A stretch of DNA of 28,418 nucleotides from JACVRW01 sp036519295 (GCA_036519295.1 DATDLN010000068.1:1-28418), one strand, 5' to 3'. Shown: positions 5,920-13,872, counted from the stretch's first letter. The notes: generated by a model from the sequence alone, not told the origin. Numbers and translations are program-made.

Positions 5920-6893
5920 CGGACGTCCAGCGCCTCGATCGCGCTCGAAAACGAGAACCCGGGCTGTACGCCGCCCTCGATCGCATACACGCGGTTGCCC
6001 ATGGCGACCCCGCCGAGGCCGTGGCGCGGACTCCGCATGTCCGGCAGGCGCTCCCAGCGCTGTCGGCGGGGGTCGAGCAGCTCGACCTCGCGGATCGTCG
6101 TTCCGCCGGGCGTCAGGTTCTCGCCGCCGAAGACGACGATCCGCCCGTCGCGCAGACGGGCCGAGGCGATCCCGCCGCGAGGCGTGCGCAGGTCGGGTAG
6201 CCCCTCCCACGTGCGCCGGCGAGGGTCGTAGCGCTCGGCGGCGGTGTAGTTGCCGGCGTCCCGGCCGGCCAGCACGTAGAAGCGTCCGCCGGATGCCACG
6301 CCGGTGGTGTGATTGCGCGCCGGGCCCGGGAAGCTCGGCCCGCGCAGCCAGCGGCGGCTGCTGAAGTCGAAGATCTCGAGCGAGCTCAGCGAGCCCGAGT
6401 CGTTGGCGCCGCCGGCCGCGTAAAGCCGGTCCCCGATGACCGCCACCGCGTGCGCCGCCCGCGGCGTGGGGGCAGGACGCAGTCGCCGCCAGCGGTTCCG
6501 CTCGGGGTTGTACTCGAGAAGAGCGCCGGTTGGCCGCGAGAGACCGGCGGTGTAGCCGCCGTGCACGTAGAGCCGCCCGCGATACGTCGCGGCCGTGGCG
6601 TGGTCGAGCGTCAGCGGCATCGAGCGCACACGCCGCCAGCGGTTGCGGCGGATGTCGTAGCGCTCGACGGCTCCGGTCGACTCGCCGCTCTCGCGCTCGA
6701 AGCCGCCCACAACGTAGATGAAGCGGCCGATCCGTGCGGCGGCCACCTCGGTGCGCTCGAGGGGTGCTGGGGCGAGGGCCGTCCAGCGGTCGGTACGAGC
6801 CTCCTCCGGCGCTCTGCTCGCCAATACCAGGGCCGCTCCTCCCACGAGGAGCGCGACACCGCCGGCGAGCAGCCCGCGGCGCACCGCCCTCAC
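5916..6893 (-). CDS. Kelch-repeat beta-propeller protein, membrane-anchored
   Basis: A 325-residue protein starting at GTG 6891-6893, overlapping the lipA stop (GTGA). After a basic start there is one hydrophobic segment at about 6-27 (GLLAGGVALLVGGAALVLA), a signal anchor or uncleaved signal. Then come six repeats of about 47-50 residues, each with a strand ending in Gly-Gly (YVVGG, YVHGG, YAAGG, YVLAG, VVFGG, YAIEG), a conserved Y/F-D/N stretch and R-x-x-W. These are kelch repeats forming a six-bladed propeller exposed outside the membrane. Bacterial kelch propellers bind glycans or proteins and may be enzymes; no active site is recognisable. Co-translation with lipA/lipB is clear from the overlaps, but a functional link to lipoate is not obvious. 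Confidence 0.88.
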   Translation of the reverse strand: MRAVRRGLLAGGVALLVGGAALVLASRAPEEARTDRWTALAPAPLERTEVAAARIGRFIYVVGGFERESGESTGAVERYDIRRNRWRRVRSMPLTLDHATAATYRGRLYVHGGYTAGLSRPTGALLEYNPERNRWRRLRPAPTPRAAHAVAVIGDRLYAAGGANDSGSLSSLEIFDFSSRRWLRGPSFPGPARNHTTGVASGGRFYVLAGRDAGNYTAAERYDPRRRTWEGLPDLRTPRGGIASARLRDGRIVVFGGENLTPGGTTIREVELLDPRRQRWERLPDMRSPRHGLGGVAMGNRVYAIEGGVQPGFSFSSAIEALDVR

Positions 6894-7822
6894 TGAGCGG
6901 AGGCCTGCGCCAGTGTCTGTTCGGCGTGGTAGCTCGAGCGCACCAGCGGCCCGGCCGCCACCGACTCGAAGCCCAACCTGTAGGCCTCGCGCTCGAGCTC
7001 GGCGAATTCGTCCGGGTGCCAGTACCGCACGACCGGCAGATGGTCCCGGGTCGGGCGCAGGTACTGGCCCACGGTGAGCACCTGCACTCCGTGCTCGCGC
7101 AGGAGCGCGAAAGCCTCGAGGAGCTCCTCCTTCGTTTCCCCGAGACCGGTCATCAGGCCGGACTTCGTGACGACCTCGTCCCCGCCCATCTCCTTCGCGT
7201 TCGCGAGCACGCGGCAGGAGCGCAGGAACTTCGATCCGCGCCGGGCCATCGGGTAGAGCCGCGGGACGGTCTCGACGTTGTGGTTGAACACGTCCGGTCG
7301 CTCCGCGATCACGCGGGCGAGTGGCATCTCCTCGCCACGGAAGTCCGGGGTCAGCACCTCGACCTTGCAGCCCGGGGCAAGCCGCCGGATGGAGCGGATC
7401 ACGCCGACGAACGCGGAGGCGCCGAGATCGGGCAGGTCGTCGCGGTCGACGCTCGTGATGACCGCGTGGCGGAGCCCCATCTTCTTCACGGACTGGGCCA
7501 CCCGGAGCGGCTCGAGCGCGTCGTTGTGGGTCGGCTTGCCCGTCTTGACGTTGCAGAAGCCGCAGCGCCGCGTGCAGGTGTCGCCGAGCATCATGAAGGT
7601 GGCAGTGCCGCGCTCCCAGCACTCTCCGATGTTCGGACAGGCGGCCTCCTGGCAGACCGTGTGGAGCCCCTCGCCCTCGATCATCCCGCGCAGCTCCCGG
7701 TAGCGCGGGCCGCCCGGTGCCGGCCGCTTGAACCAGGCCGGCTTGCGGTCGCGGAACGGGCGGACCTCGCCCATCTCGAGGACGCGCGCGCCGCCGGGGT
7801 TAGCTCGCGAGCGGGTGCTCAT
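6890..7822 (-). CDS. lipA: Lipoyl synthase
   Basis: A 310-residue radical SAM enzyme that inserts two sulfur atoms into protein-bound octanoyl groups, using one cluster as sulfur donor. The auxiliary-cluster cysteines C57, C62 and C68 lie in HTVCQEAACPNIGECW and the radical SAM cluster cysteines C83, C87, C90 in DTCTRRCGFC. The conserved TSVDRDDLPDLGA, NHNVETVPRLY, KSGLMTGLGE and GQYLRPTRDHLPV segments follow, and the C-terminal RSSYHAE contains the serine that ligates the auxiliary cluster. Length is normal. The ATG at 7820-7822 overlaps the lipB stop (ATGA), so both are made together; the kelch gene follows with a GTGA overlap. Confidence 0.98.
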   Translation of the reverse strand: MSTRSRANPGGARVLEMGEVRPFRDRKPAWFKRPAPGGPRYRELRGMIEGEGLHTVCQEAACPNIGECWERGTATFMMLGDTCTRRCGFCNVKTGKPTHNDALEPLRVAQSVKKMGLRHAVITSVDRDDLPDLGASAFVGVIRSIRRLAPGCKVEVLTPDFRGEEMPLARVIAERPDVFNHNVETVPRLYPMARRGSKFLRSCRVLANAKEMGGDEVVTKSGLMTGLGETKEELLEAFALLREHGVQVLTVGQYLRPTRDHLPVVRYWHPDEFAELEREAYRLGFESVAAGPLVRSSYHAEQTLAQASAQ

Positions 7823-8499
7823 GCCGGGGCGAGCTCCCGGTGAGTCAAACGATGGAAGGACACCAGCCGCTGCCGGTACCCGAACGCCTCGGCGAAGCGA
7901 TGCGCCATGTGCCTGCGGAAGCAGGGCAACGAGCCGGCCCGGCCGGTCTCGAGTGACACCGAGGTCATGCGCACGTGGTCGATCCCGCAGGGGACGATCC
8001 ATTCGAACGGCTGGAGGTCGTTGTCCACGTTCACGGCGAGGCCGTGCGTGGTCACGCCGCCGTTCACCCGGACGCCGATCGAGGCGATCTTCGAGTCGCC
8101 GGCCCAGACGCCGGTGAAGGGGGTGTCTCGCACTCGCGCCTCGATCCCCTCGTCGGCGAGCGCCGCGACGATCGCGCCCTCCATCGTGTGCACGAAGTCG
8201 GCCACCCGCTCGATCGCCATGATCGGGTAGGCCACGAGCTGGCCCGGGCCGTGGTAAGTCACCCGACCGCCGCGATCTGTCTCGCAGACGTCTATTCCCC
8301 GAGCGCGGTACCAGTGCTCGTCCATGGGCAGGTCGGCCGGCGTGGTCCGCTTGCCCTTCGTGTAGACCTGCGGATGCTCCAGCACCAGCAGGACGTCGGG
8401 AATCTCCTCCCCCTGCCGGCGCTCGCGCAGGCGCTCCTGGAGCTCGACCCCCTCGCGGTACGGGATCGTCCCCAGCTGTGCCACCCACAGATCAGCCAC
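7819..8499 (-). CDS. lipB: Octanoyl-ACP:protein N-octanoyltransferase
   Basis: A 226-residue enzyme transferring octanoyl from acyl carrier protein to the lipoyl-domain lysine of 2-oxoacid dehydrogenases and the glycine cleavage H protein. Start chosen at GTG 8497-8499 because WVAQLGTIPYREG is the usual N-terminus; the frame runs open far upstream but that part is not LipB-like. Seen are R76-G-G-R-V-T-Y-H83-G-P-G-Q, the catalytic lysine K137 in GDSKIASIGVR, and the acyl-accepting cysteine C171 in PCGIDHVRMTS. It is the first gene of the lipB-lipA-kelch operon and is divergent from the membrane protein gene at 8542, with 42 nt between starts. Confidence 0.97.
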   Translation of the reverse strand: MADLWVAQLGTIPYREGVELQERLRERRQGEEIPDVLLVLEHPQVYTKGKRTTPADLPMDEHWYRARGIDVCETDRGGRVTYHGPGQLVAYPIMAIERVADFVHTMEGAIVAALADEGIEARVRDTPFTGVWAGDSKIASIGVRVNGGVTTHGLAVNVDNDLQPFEWIVPCGIDHVRMTSVSLETGRAGSLPCFRRHMAHRFAEAFGYRQRLVSFHRLTHRELAPA

Positions 8500-8541
8500 C
8501 CAGAGAAGGCTACCCGGCGAAGCAGGGCTACTCTCAGGTGG

Positions 8542-9156
8542 GTGAGAAGCGAGGAGCGCTTCTGGCCGGCACGGATCCGCTGGCGCCTGCGCGGAGCCTG
8601 GATGTGGCCCTCGTTCGTCGCGATCACCCTGCTGGACGGATTGATCCTGCATCTGCTGCCGCCGATCGGCACCGGCGTGGATCTGATTCCGGCAATCCTG
8701 CTCGCCACCTTCGGGAACCTGTTCCTGATCGGCGCCGTGGCGCCCTGGTTCGGGCGGCGGATGTGGTCGCGCCGGCCGGTGGCCGAGCCGGGCGCCCCTC
8801 CCAAGGCGCAGCTCGAGGTGCTCACGGACCGCATCGGCACCGGGCTGCTGCTTGCCAGCGTGCTGGGGGTGCTGGCCGCCGGCCTCGCCGCACGCCCCAC
8901 CGTGGTGTCGGAGACCGAGGACACGGAGCGCAATGCCGAGGCCTTTCGCGCGCTCGTCCTGCGGAGCGGCGACCAGGAGCTGATCCGCAACCTCGAGACC
9001 GCGAACACCGTGCGCCTTCGCCAGGACTACTTCCGCACCTGCATTGCCCGCGACGACCGCCGCCACTACTTCTGTGCCTTCATCGACACGAGCCACCATC
9101 CCGCACGCGTGCAGCGCGACCGGAGCGCCGAGCCGAACTCGGCGTACAAGTACTAG
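8542..9156 (+). CDS. Hypothetical membrane protein with three predicted helices
   Basis: A 204-residue protein from GTG 8542 (in frame with the preceding open stretch, but upstream bases belong to the lipB 5' region). It has a basic N-terminus, hydrophobic segments at about 20-40 (WMWPSFVAITLLDGLILHLL), 45-67 and 98-118 (GTGLLLASVLGVLAAGLAA), then a soluble C-terminal domain of about 85 residues. That domain includes RNAEAFRALVLRSGDQEL, a pair of cysteines (FRTCIARDD.RHYFCAFID) and a HPARVQRDRS...NSAYKY tail. I recognise no named family. The arrangement suggests a small membrane protein with an exposed domain facing the outside, possibly with one disulfide. Its divergent position to lipB gives no functional clue. 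Confidence 0.75.
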   Translation: MRSEERFWPARIRWRLRGAWMWPSFVAITLLDGLILHLLPPIGTGVDLIPAILLATFGNLFLIGAVAPWFGRRMWSRRPVAEPGAPPKAQLEVLTDRIGTGLLLASVLGVLAAGLAARPTVVSETEDTERNAEAFRALVLRSGDQELIRNLETANTVRLRQDYFRTCIARDDRRHYFCAFIDTSHHPARVQRDRSAEPNSAYKY

Positions 9157-9451
9157 GCCGGACCGCCCGGTTCTCGTTGGCCTCCGGGCCGGTCGGGTCC
9201 GCCGGCACCCGGTCCGGGCACTGCGGTGCCCCGTCCGGGATCGCACCTGCGTAACGTCCCGAACCCCGCCGTCGGCGTCCGAGCTCGGGAGCTTGTCACC
9301 GCCTAGTGGTCAAAACCTCCCGCGCTCGCGCCGATGACAGCATGACGGGAGGGTTTGCACCCCGGCCTCGAACCCACACTCCTTACCCGCCCCAATCCGG
9401 CACGCCGAGAGCAACCCCGCGCGAGCCCGACGAGATGCCAGAGGGGACGGG
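9157..9451. other. Intergenic region with two strong hairpins
   Basis: No gene is supported in this convergent spacer. A 14-bp stem with two mismatches and tgcg loop lies at 9208-9239 (arms cccggtccgggcac and gtgccccgtccggg). A second stem of 12 bp with one mismatch pairs 9311-9322 (caaaacctcccg) with 9346-9357. Neither has a T-tract. They may end transcription of the flanking convergent genes. Confidence 0.5.
9208..9239 (+). terminator. Strong GC hairpin downstream of the 8542-9156 gene
   Basis: Arms at 9208-9221 and 9226-9239 pair at 12 of 14 positions around a 4-nt loop, 52 nt after the stop codon. There is no run of T after it. High-GC actinobacteria often use such hairpins without a U-tract, so a terminator role is plausible but unproven. 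Confidence 0.4.
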
Positions 9452-10999
9452 CTATCCGACGCGCGCCAGGGGGACCAAGGCCCCTCCGGGCTCGACCTGG
9501 AGCACCTCCACCTCGTTGCGTCCCGGCCGAAGCGAGTCCTCCGGCACGACAAACGAGAAGAACTCGCCCGACCGGAAGCGCAGGCGGAAGCTGCGCCCGA
9601 CCGCGCGGATGCGCCCGTTCACTGCCACGGCCAGGTCCCGCAAGGCGCCGGGCCGACCGGGGCCGAGCGTGCCCTCCACCCGGGTCGGCAGGAGCTCGTC
9701 GCTCGGGTTCACGTGACGCACCAGGTCGGCGTTCGCCACGCTCGCCGACGCCCCACCGCGGCCGCTCACCCGCAGGTCGGCAAGGCGGCGATCGAGCAGC
9801 TCGCGATGCGGCCCGATCCGGTACAGGGTCGCCCAGGGATCGCCGAAGAGGAGCTGGCTCTGGATGCCGGTTCCGAAGGTATGCGCCCGGGCGAGCCGGA
9901 TTCGCCGCCGCCGGCGCTCGAGCTCCTCACGCTCGATTCGGATCACCCGGTCGAAGCTCCGAGTGGGAAGGCGGAGCTCATCGCGATTGCGCGTGGCCTC
10001 CGAGAAGGCCGAGCGGCCGTCGTGGCGCCAGGGCACGCGCACGTCCAGCAGGTCGGCGATCGTCGGGACGACGTCGACGGTGCGAGCGAGGCTCGCGTCG
10101 ACCGCGCCCTCCGTCTGGCCGGGTGCCTTGACGAAATAGGGCACGGGCGCGATCTCCTCGACGTTCGCCTCGCTGACCTTGCGACGGCTGAGCACGCCGA
10201 CGTCGAACGAGTAGCCGTGGTCGGCGGTCACCACGAGCAGCGAGCGCTCGAGCAGCCCCGTTCGCCGCAGGCGCCGGAGGAGCCGCCCCAGCTCGTGGTC
10301 CGTGTAGCCCACCTGGAGCAGGTGGCGCATGTGATTGTGCTCGGTGAGGCGAGGATCGTGGAAGCCGACCCAGCGATTGATGCTCCCGACCGGGTCCTTG
10401 CCGGTCGGCCGGCTGCGGTGGCCGGAGGGCAGGTAGATCCAGGGCTCGTGCGGCAGCAGCGCGTGATGGAAGTAGAACGTGGGATGCGGGCGCGGGCGGA
10501 TCGCGCCGATCCAGCGGTGCAGCCGCGCCGGCCGGCCGCCGCCGGCCAGGCGGGCGAGCACACCCGGCCGCCGCGCGCGGGCACCGATGCAGATCCGCGG
10601 CGGGCAGACGGCGGTGGCGGACTCGACCTTGACGATGTCGTAGCCGAGCCCGTCCATAAGGTGGAAGATGCTCGGCTGATGACTGCGCACGTCCGCGGCG
10701 GTATGCGGCCGGGGCATGCGGGCGTCCAGGATCGAGGGCACCGAACCGAAGGTCGAGTCGTAGACGGTGTGGGCGTTCGGGAACCACGTCGACATTCGGG
10801 CCAGCGCGGCGAAGTTCGGGAAGCGCTCCGCGTCGATCCGCCCGTCCGGGCGCAGCAGGGCATCGGCCGGGAACTCGTCGAAGACGACCATGATGACCGG
10901 CGGGTGCTCGATCGCGAGCGCCGGTGGGCCGTCGTCGTCGCCACCGCAACTGCCCGCGACCAGCACCGCGGCGAGCAGCGGTAGGACCCGTGCGCGCAC
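9452..10999 (-). CDS. Sulfatase-like/alkaline phosphatase superfamily protein, probable lipoprotein (paralogue 1)
   Basis: A 515-residue protein from GTG 10997-10999. The N-terminus LPLLAAVLVAGSCGGDDDG is a short hydrophobic segment with a weak lipobox and C18, followed by an acidic tether. The catalytic domain fits the phosphatase/sulfatase fold: metal-binding D41 in MVVFDEFPADALL, a likely nucleophile threonine in YDSTFGSVPSIL (near residue 83), HEPWIYLP, and the second metal site TADHGYSFD. No formylglycine motif (CxPxR) is present, so a sulfatase reaction is doubtful; phosphate- or phosphoglycerol-type chemistry as in LtaS-like enzymes is more likely. A C-terminal region (about 420-515) with VEGTLGPGRPG and AVNGRIRAVGRSF looks like a beta-sandwich. 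Starts 21 nt after its paralogue's stop, same operon. Substrate unknown, probably envelope glycopolymer or lipid. Confidence 0.8.
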   Translation of the reverse strand: MRARVLPLLAAVLVAGSCGGDDDGPPALAIEHPPVIMVVFDEFPADALLRPDGRIDAERFPNFAALARMSTWFPNAHTVYDSTFGSVPSILDARMPRPHTAADVRSHQPSIFHLMDGLGYDIVKVESATAVCPPRICIGARARRPGVLARLAGGGRPARLHRWIGAIRPRPHPTFYFHHALLPHEPWIYLPSGHRSRPTGKDPVGSINRWVGFHDPRLTEHNHMRHLLQVGYTDHELGRLLRRLRRTGLLERSLLVVTADHGYSFDVGVLSRRKVSEANVEEIAPVPYFVKAPGQTEGAVDASLARTVDVVPTIADLLDVRVPWRHDGRSAFSEATRNRDELRLPTRSFDRVIRIEREELERRRRRIRLARAHTFGTGIQSQLLFGDPWATLYRIGPHRELLDRRLADLRVSGRGGASASVANADLVRHVNPSDELLPTRVEGTLGPGRPGALRDLAVAVNGRIRAVGRSFRLRFRSGEFFSFVVPEDSLRPGRNEVEVLQVEPGGALVPLARVG

Positions 11000-11020
11000 G
11001 GCATCAATCTAAACGGGGTG

Positions 11021-12616
11021 TTACGAGTGCACCAGCAGTCGCAGCGCTCCTCCGGGCGTGACCTCGTACACCTCCACCAGGTTCCCGCCCTCGTGCAGAG
11101 CCTCCTCGGGCACCATGAGGGCGTAGTGCTCGGTGCCGTCGCCGGCCAGGTAGAAGGACCGCCCCACGGCCTCGATCCTGCCGTTCACGGCCACGGCCAG
11201 GTCGTGCTTCTCGCGCCCCTCGCCTCCCCTCAGGTCCCCCGCGATCTGAGCCGGCACGATGCCCGCCGCCCGGCGCACGTGCCCGAGCTCTCCCGCCCCC
11301 GCGATGCTTCCCCGGACGCCGGCGGCCGAGGCGCGCTCGAGCCCGTCGGGCCGGCGCCCGATCAGGGCCCGGTTCGGGCCGATCCCCGTATAGAGGCTCG
11401 CCCAGTCGCCCGAGCCGAACTGGCGCAGCCGGCGCCGGACCACCGCGCGCCGGCGCGCCTCCCAGCGCCGACCTGAGATCCGAACCCGAGCGCTGAAATC
11501 GCGCGTCGTCAGGCTGATCGTGCGGCGCCGCCGCACGGCGCGGGAGAAGGCCGAACGGCCGTCGGCCGGATAACCGAGCCGGAAGTCGAGCACATCCGCG
11601 ATCGTCGGCGTGACGTCGAGGGTGCGGGCGTAGGCGCGGCTCACCCGCCCGCGCCGCTGGCCGGGCGCCTTGATGATCAGGGGCACCGGCGTGAGCTCCT
11701 CCACGTTCGAGTCGCTCACGCTGCGCCGCGTCGCGACCCCGACCTGGAAGGCGATGCCGTGGTCCGCAGTCACCGCGATCAGCGTGTCGTCGTACATGCC
11801 GAGCCTGTGGAGGCGGCGCAGCAGCCGGCCGAGCAGGCGGTCGACGAAGCCGAGCTGGAGCAGGTAGCGCTGCTCGTTGTGGCGGGTGAGGAAGGCGTCG
11901 TGGAAGCCGGGCACGGTGAGCATGCCCGGCAGTAGGTCGCGCGAGCCGGCGCGGGCACGCGCGCCGGAGGGGAGATAGAGATAGGGCCCGTGCGGGAGGA
12001 GCACGTGCTTCATCCAGAACGTGGGGCGCCGGCCAGGGCGGATCCTGCGGATGAAGCGCTTGAGGCGTTCCGGCCTGCCATGGCCGAGGTTCGGCAGGAT
12101 GGCCGGGCGCCGCTCGTGGCCGCCGCTGCACAGGGTGGGCGGACACATGGCCGTGGCCTCCTCAGAGGTCACAAGGCGATAGCCCTGCCGGGCGAACATG
12201 TCGAAGATCGACTGCGGGTGGTCGCGACGATCGGGGGAGGTGCCCGGATGCGGGCGGATGCCGTCGAGGATCAGGGGCACGGCCTTCGTGGTCGAGTCGT
12301 ACACGGAGTAGGCGTTCTTGAGCCAGGTTCCGTCTCCGGCGAGCGCCGCGAAGTTCGGGTAGCGCACGGGATCGATGCGGCCCTGAGCGTCGAGCAGCGA
12401 GTCGCTCGGGAACTCGTCGAGCACGAGGAGGATCGCGTTCGGGCTGCGCGGCGGCTTCGACGCGCGAGCCTTCGCATGGACGGGCGCCTCGGGGCGCACG
12501 GACGCCCGGGCCGAGCGCTGCGTGTGGGGTCCGTCGGAGGCGGTGGAGGTGAGCGCGAGGACCACGCCGGTGACGATCACGGCCGGGATCAGGAAGCGGA
12601 TTAGCAACGGGTGCAT
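11021..12616 (-). CDS. Sulfatase-like/alkaline phosphatase superfamily protein, membrane-anchored (paralogue 2)
   Basis: A 531-residue protein from ATG 12614-12616; an in-frame start 11 codons earlier is less likely, as MHPLLIRFLIPAVIVTGVVLAL forms a clean signal anchor (about 3-22). Catalytic features parallel those of the neighbouring paralogue: D67 in LLVLDEFPSDSLL, nucleophile T109 or T110 in YDSTTKAVPLIL, H209 in LLPHGPYLYLP, D285-H286 in VTADHGIAF. The C-terminal part has the same AVNGRIEAVGRSFYLAGDG beta-rich domain and ends EVTPGGALRLLVHS. The two proteins are clearly full-length paralogues that arose by tandem duplication and then diverged. The active domain should face the outside. 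No CxPxR sulfatase activation motif. Promoter lies in the 164-nt gap shared with the HD hydrolase gene. Confidence 0.82.
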   Translation of the reverse strand: MHPLLIRFLIPAVIVTGVVLALTSTASDGPHTQRSARASVRPEAPVHAKARASKPPRSPNAILLVLDEFPSDSLLDAQGRIDPVRYPNFAALAGDGTWLKNAYSVYDSTTKAVPLILDGIRPHPGTSPDRRDHPQSIFDMFARQGYRLVTSEEATAMCPPTLCSGGHERRPAILPNLGHGRPERLKRFIRRIRPGRRPTFWMKHVLLPHGPYLYLPSGARARAGSRDLLPGMLTVPGFHDAFLTRHNEQRYLLQLGFVDRLLGRLLRRLHRLGMYDDTLIAVTADHGIAFQVGVATRRSVSDSNVEELTPVPLIIKAPGQRRGRVSRAYARTLDVTPTIADVLDFRLGYPADGRSAFSRAVRRRRTISLTTRDFSARVRISGRRWEARRRAVVRRRLRQFGSGDWASLYTGIGPNRALIGRRPDGLERASAAGVRGSIAGAGELGHVRRAAGIVPAQIAGDLRGGEGREKHDLAVAVNGRIEAVGRSFYLAGDGTEHYALMVPEEALHEGGNLVEVYEVTPGGALRLLVHS

Positions 12617-12678
12617 GAGCGGACATCTAACCCGGCAGACGGACGGCAACCGCCGGTTTTCCGGGGAAATCGCAAGCT

Positions 12679-12744
12679 CGTAACAGAGTCTTGGCAGAGC
12701 CGTAACGGCTGTTTCTTAGGCGAGTAACAAGCTTGCACTAGGCG
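12679..12744. repeat. Three tandem 22-bp direct repeats in a divergent promoter region
   Basis: Units begin at 12679, 12701 and 12723. Each opens with (c/a)GTAAC; the last two also share TAGGCG at the end, and gtaac recurs at exactly 22 nt. The first unit is itself two 11-bp halves (gtaaCAGAGt and ttggCAGAGc). An 11/22-bp period places each site on one helix face, typical of response-regulator (OmpR/PhoB type) tandem sites. They lie between the starts of the phosphatase-superfamily operon (12616) and the HD hydrolase gene (12781). Confidence 0.55.
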
Positions 12745-12780
12745 CGGGACCTTGCATGCCCGAGAATTCCGCGAAGCGCT

Positions 12781-13371
12781 ATGGATTCGATTCTGGCAAC
12801 ACGGGACAGATACCCGGACTTCGCCGATCGCCTCCCTCGCACCGGAGCGGCGCTCGAGTTCGCGCGGGCGCGCCACGCCGGGCAGCGCCGCGAGTCCGAC
12901 GACGCGCCGTTCGTGATGCATCCGATCGAGGTCGCCACCATCCTGTACGACGCCGGCTACCCGGACGACGTGATCGCGGCGGGCGCCCTCCACGACGTGA
13001 TCGAGAACACGGACACGACGACCCAGGACATCGCGGACCGCTTCGGTGCGAGGGTTGCCCTGCTCGTCACCGCGGTCACCGAGAACCCCGCGATCGAGGC
13101 CGACACCGACCGCAAGGCGGCGCTTCGCGTCCAAGTGGCGCGGGCAGGCGAGACTGCCGCCGCCGTCTTCGCAGCCGATAAGATCTCGAAGGTCCGTGAG
13201 CTCCGCCTGCGAGGCAGCAGCGGTCGGCTCGACGACGCGAGCCGCGAGAAGATCGCTCACTACGAGGCCAGCCTCGAGATGCTCGCCGAGGAGATCCCGG
13301 GCCATGAGCTCGTGGAGCAGCTGCGGCTGGAGCTCGAGGCCCTGCGCGCGCTGCCGGCGGGCAGGGCGTAG
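12781..13371 (+). CDS. HD-domain hydrolase, MESH1/SpoT-like
   Basis: A 196-residue soluble protein. It shows the metal-site order of the (p)ppGpp hydrolase HD family: H32 in ARARHAGQRR, H47 in MHPIEVA, the H71-D72 pair in GALHDVIENT with E75/N76, and D133 in AADKISKVREL. RelA/SpoT and MESH1 hydrolases have HxxQ.R, HP..V, LHDxxEDT and DK..N at the same positions. There is no synthetase or TGS domain, so this would be a small stand-alone hydrolase of (p)ppGpp or a related nucleotide; activity on other substrates cannot be excluded because the usual ED pair reads EN here. It is divergent from the phosphatase-superfamily operon across a region with three tandem 22-bp repeats. Confidence 0.8.
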   Translation: MDSILATRDRYPDFADRLPRTGAALEFARARHAGQRRESDDAPFVMHPIEVATILYDAGYPDDVIAAGALHDVIENTDTTTQDIADRFGARVALLVTAVTENPAIEADTDRKAALRVQVARAGETAAAVFAADKISKVRELRLRGSSGRLDDASREKIAHYEASLEMLAEEIPGHELVEQLRLELEALRALPAGRA

Positions 13372-13401
13372 GCCGGCCCGCGGGCTCGGCGTCAGCCGGC
13401 C
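13371..13401. terminator. Hairpin between convergent genes
   Basis: ggccggc at 13371-13377 pairs with gccggcc at 13395-13401 (7 bp, 17-nt loop), spanning the gap between the HD hydrolase stop and the SRPBCC stop. It could serve both directions. No T-tract is present. Confidence 0.3.
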
Positions 13402-13872
13402 GCCAGCAGTCGCACCCCTAGCCGCCGGGCGAGTCCCTCGCCGCCCCAGCGCATCACCACGTCGTGGTTGTACTCGAACACGGGCCGGGCAAGCGGGCCA
13501 ACGAAGTTCATCCAGCGCTTCGTGGTCTCGACCTCCCAGTCGTAGACCACGGCGGTCACGCCGTCGTGCTCGAACAGGCGCCAGCAGCCGTTGCCGGTGA
13601 GCTCGCCGTGCGCCACGCCCGCCATGAGAGCGGGTTGGCTCGATTCGCTCGACCGTGAACTCGAACGCGAGCGAGTAGGGGATCCTGCTGCGCCATTCCA
13701 CCAGGTAGCGGCTGCCGACGCGCGCGCCGTCGCCCCCATTGCGCTCCTCCACCCGCTCCACGCCGCGCCACCACTCGGGCCAGGCGAGAGTGTCCTCGAT
13801 AACTCTCCAGCACGACTCGCAGGGAGTCTCGAGCAGCCAGGTGGTGAGGAAGCGGTAGCGGGCCGGCCTCAC
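13392..13872 (-). pseudogene. SRPBCC-family gene interrupted by a one-base frameshift
   Basis: From GTG 13870-13872 one frame reads RYRFLTTWLLETPCESCWRV and then WPEWWRGVERVEE...RSRIPYSLAFEFTVERIEP up to about 13635. The sensible continuation MAGVAHGELTGNGCWRLFEHDGV...YDWEVETTKRWMN...EYNHDVVMRWGGEGLARRLG is in another frame, ending at 13392. The span of 481 nt is 160 codons plus one base, so a single inserted base near 13620-13636 accounts for it. Joined, the product is a START/SRPBCC-fold protein of about 159 residues that would bind a lipid or other hydrophobic ligand. Either the gene is broken or there is a sequencing error. Its start overlaps the aldehyde dehydrogenase stop (GTGA), so it is the last gene of the amine-catabolic operon. 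Confidence 0.72.

Noticed and set aside
9340..9400. tRNA-like T-arm (ggttcgaggcc on the minus strand)
   Set aside because: No acceptor, D arm or anticodon stem can be folded around it.
9713..10984. 423-codon plus-strand open frame opposite the first phosphatase-superfamily gene
   Set aside because: Antisense shadow with no domain; the minus strand has clear catalytic motifs.
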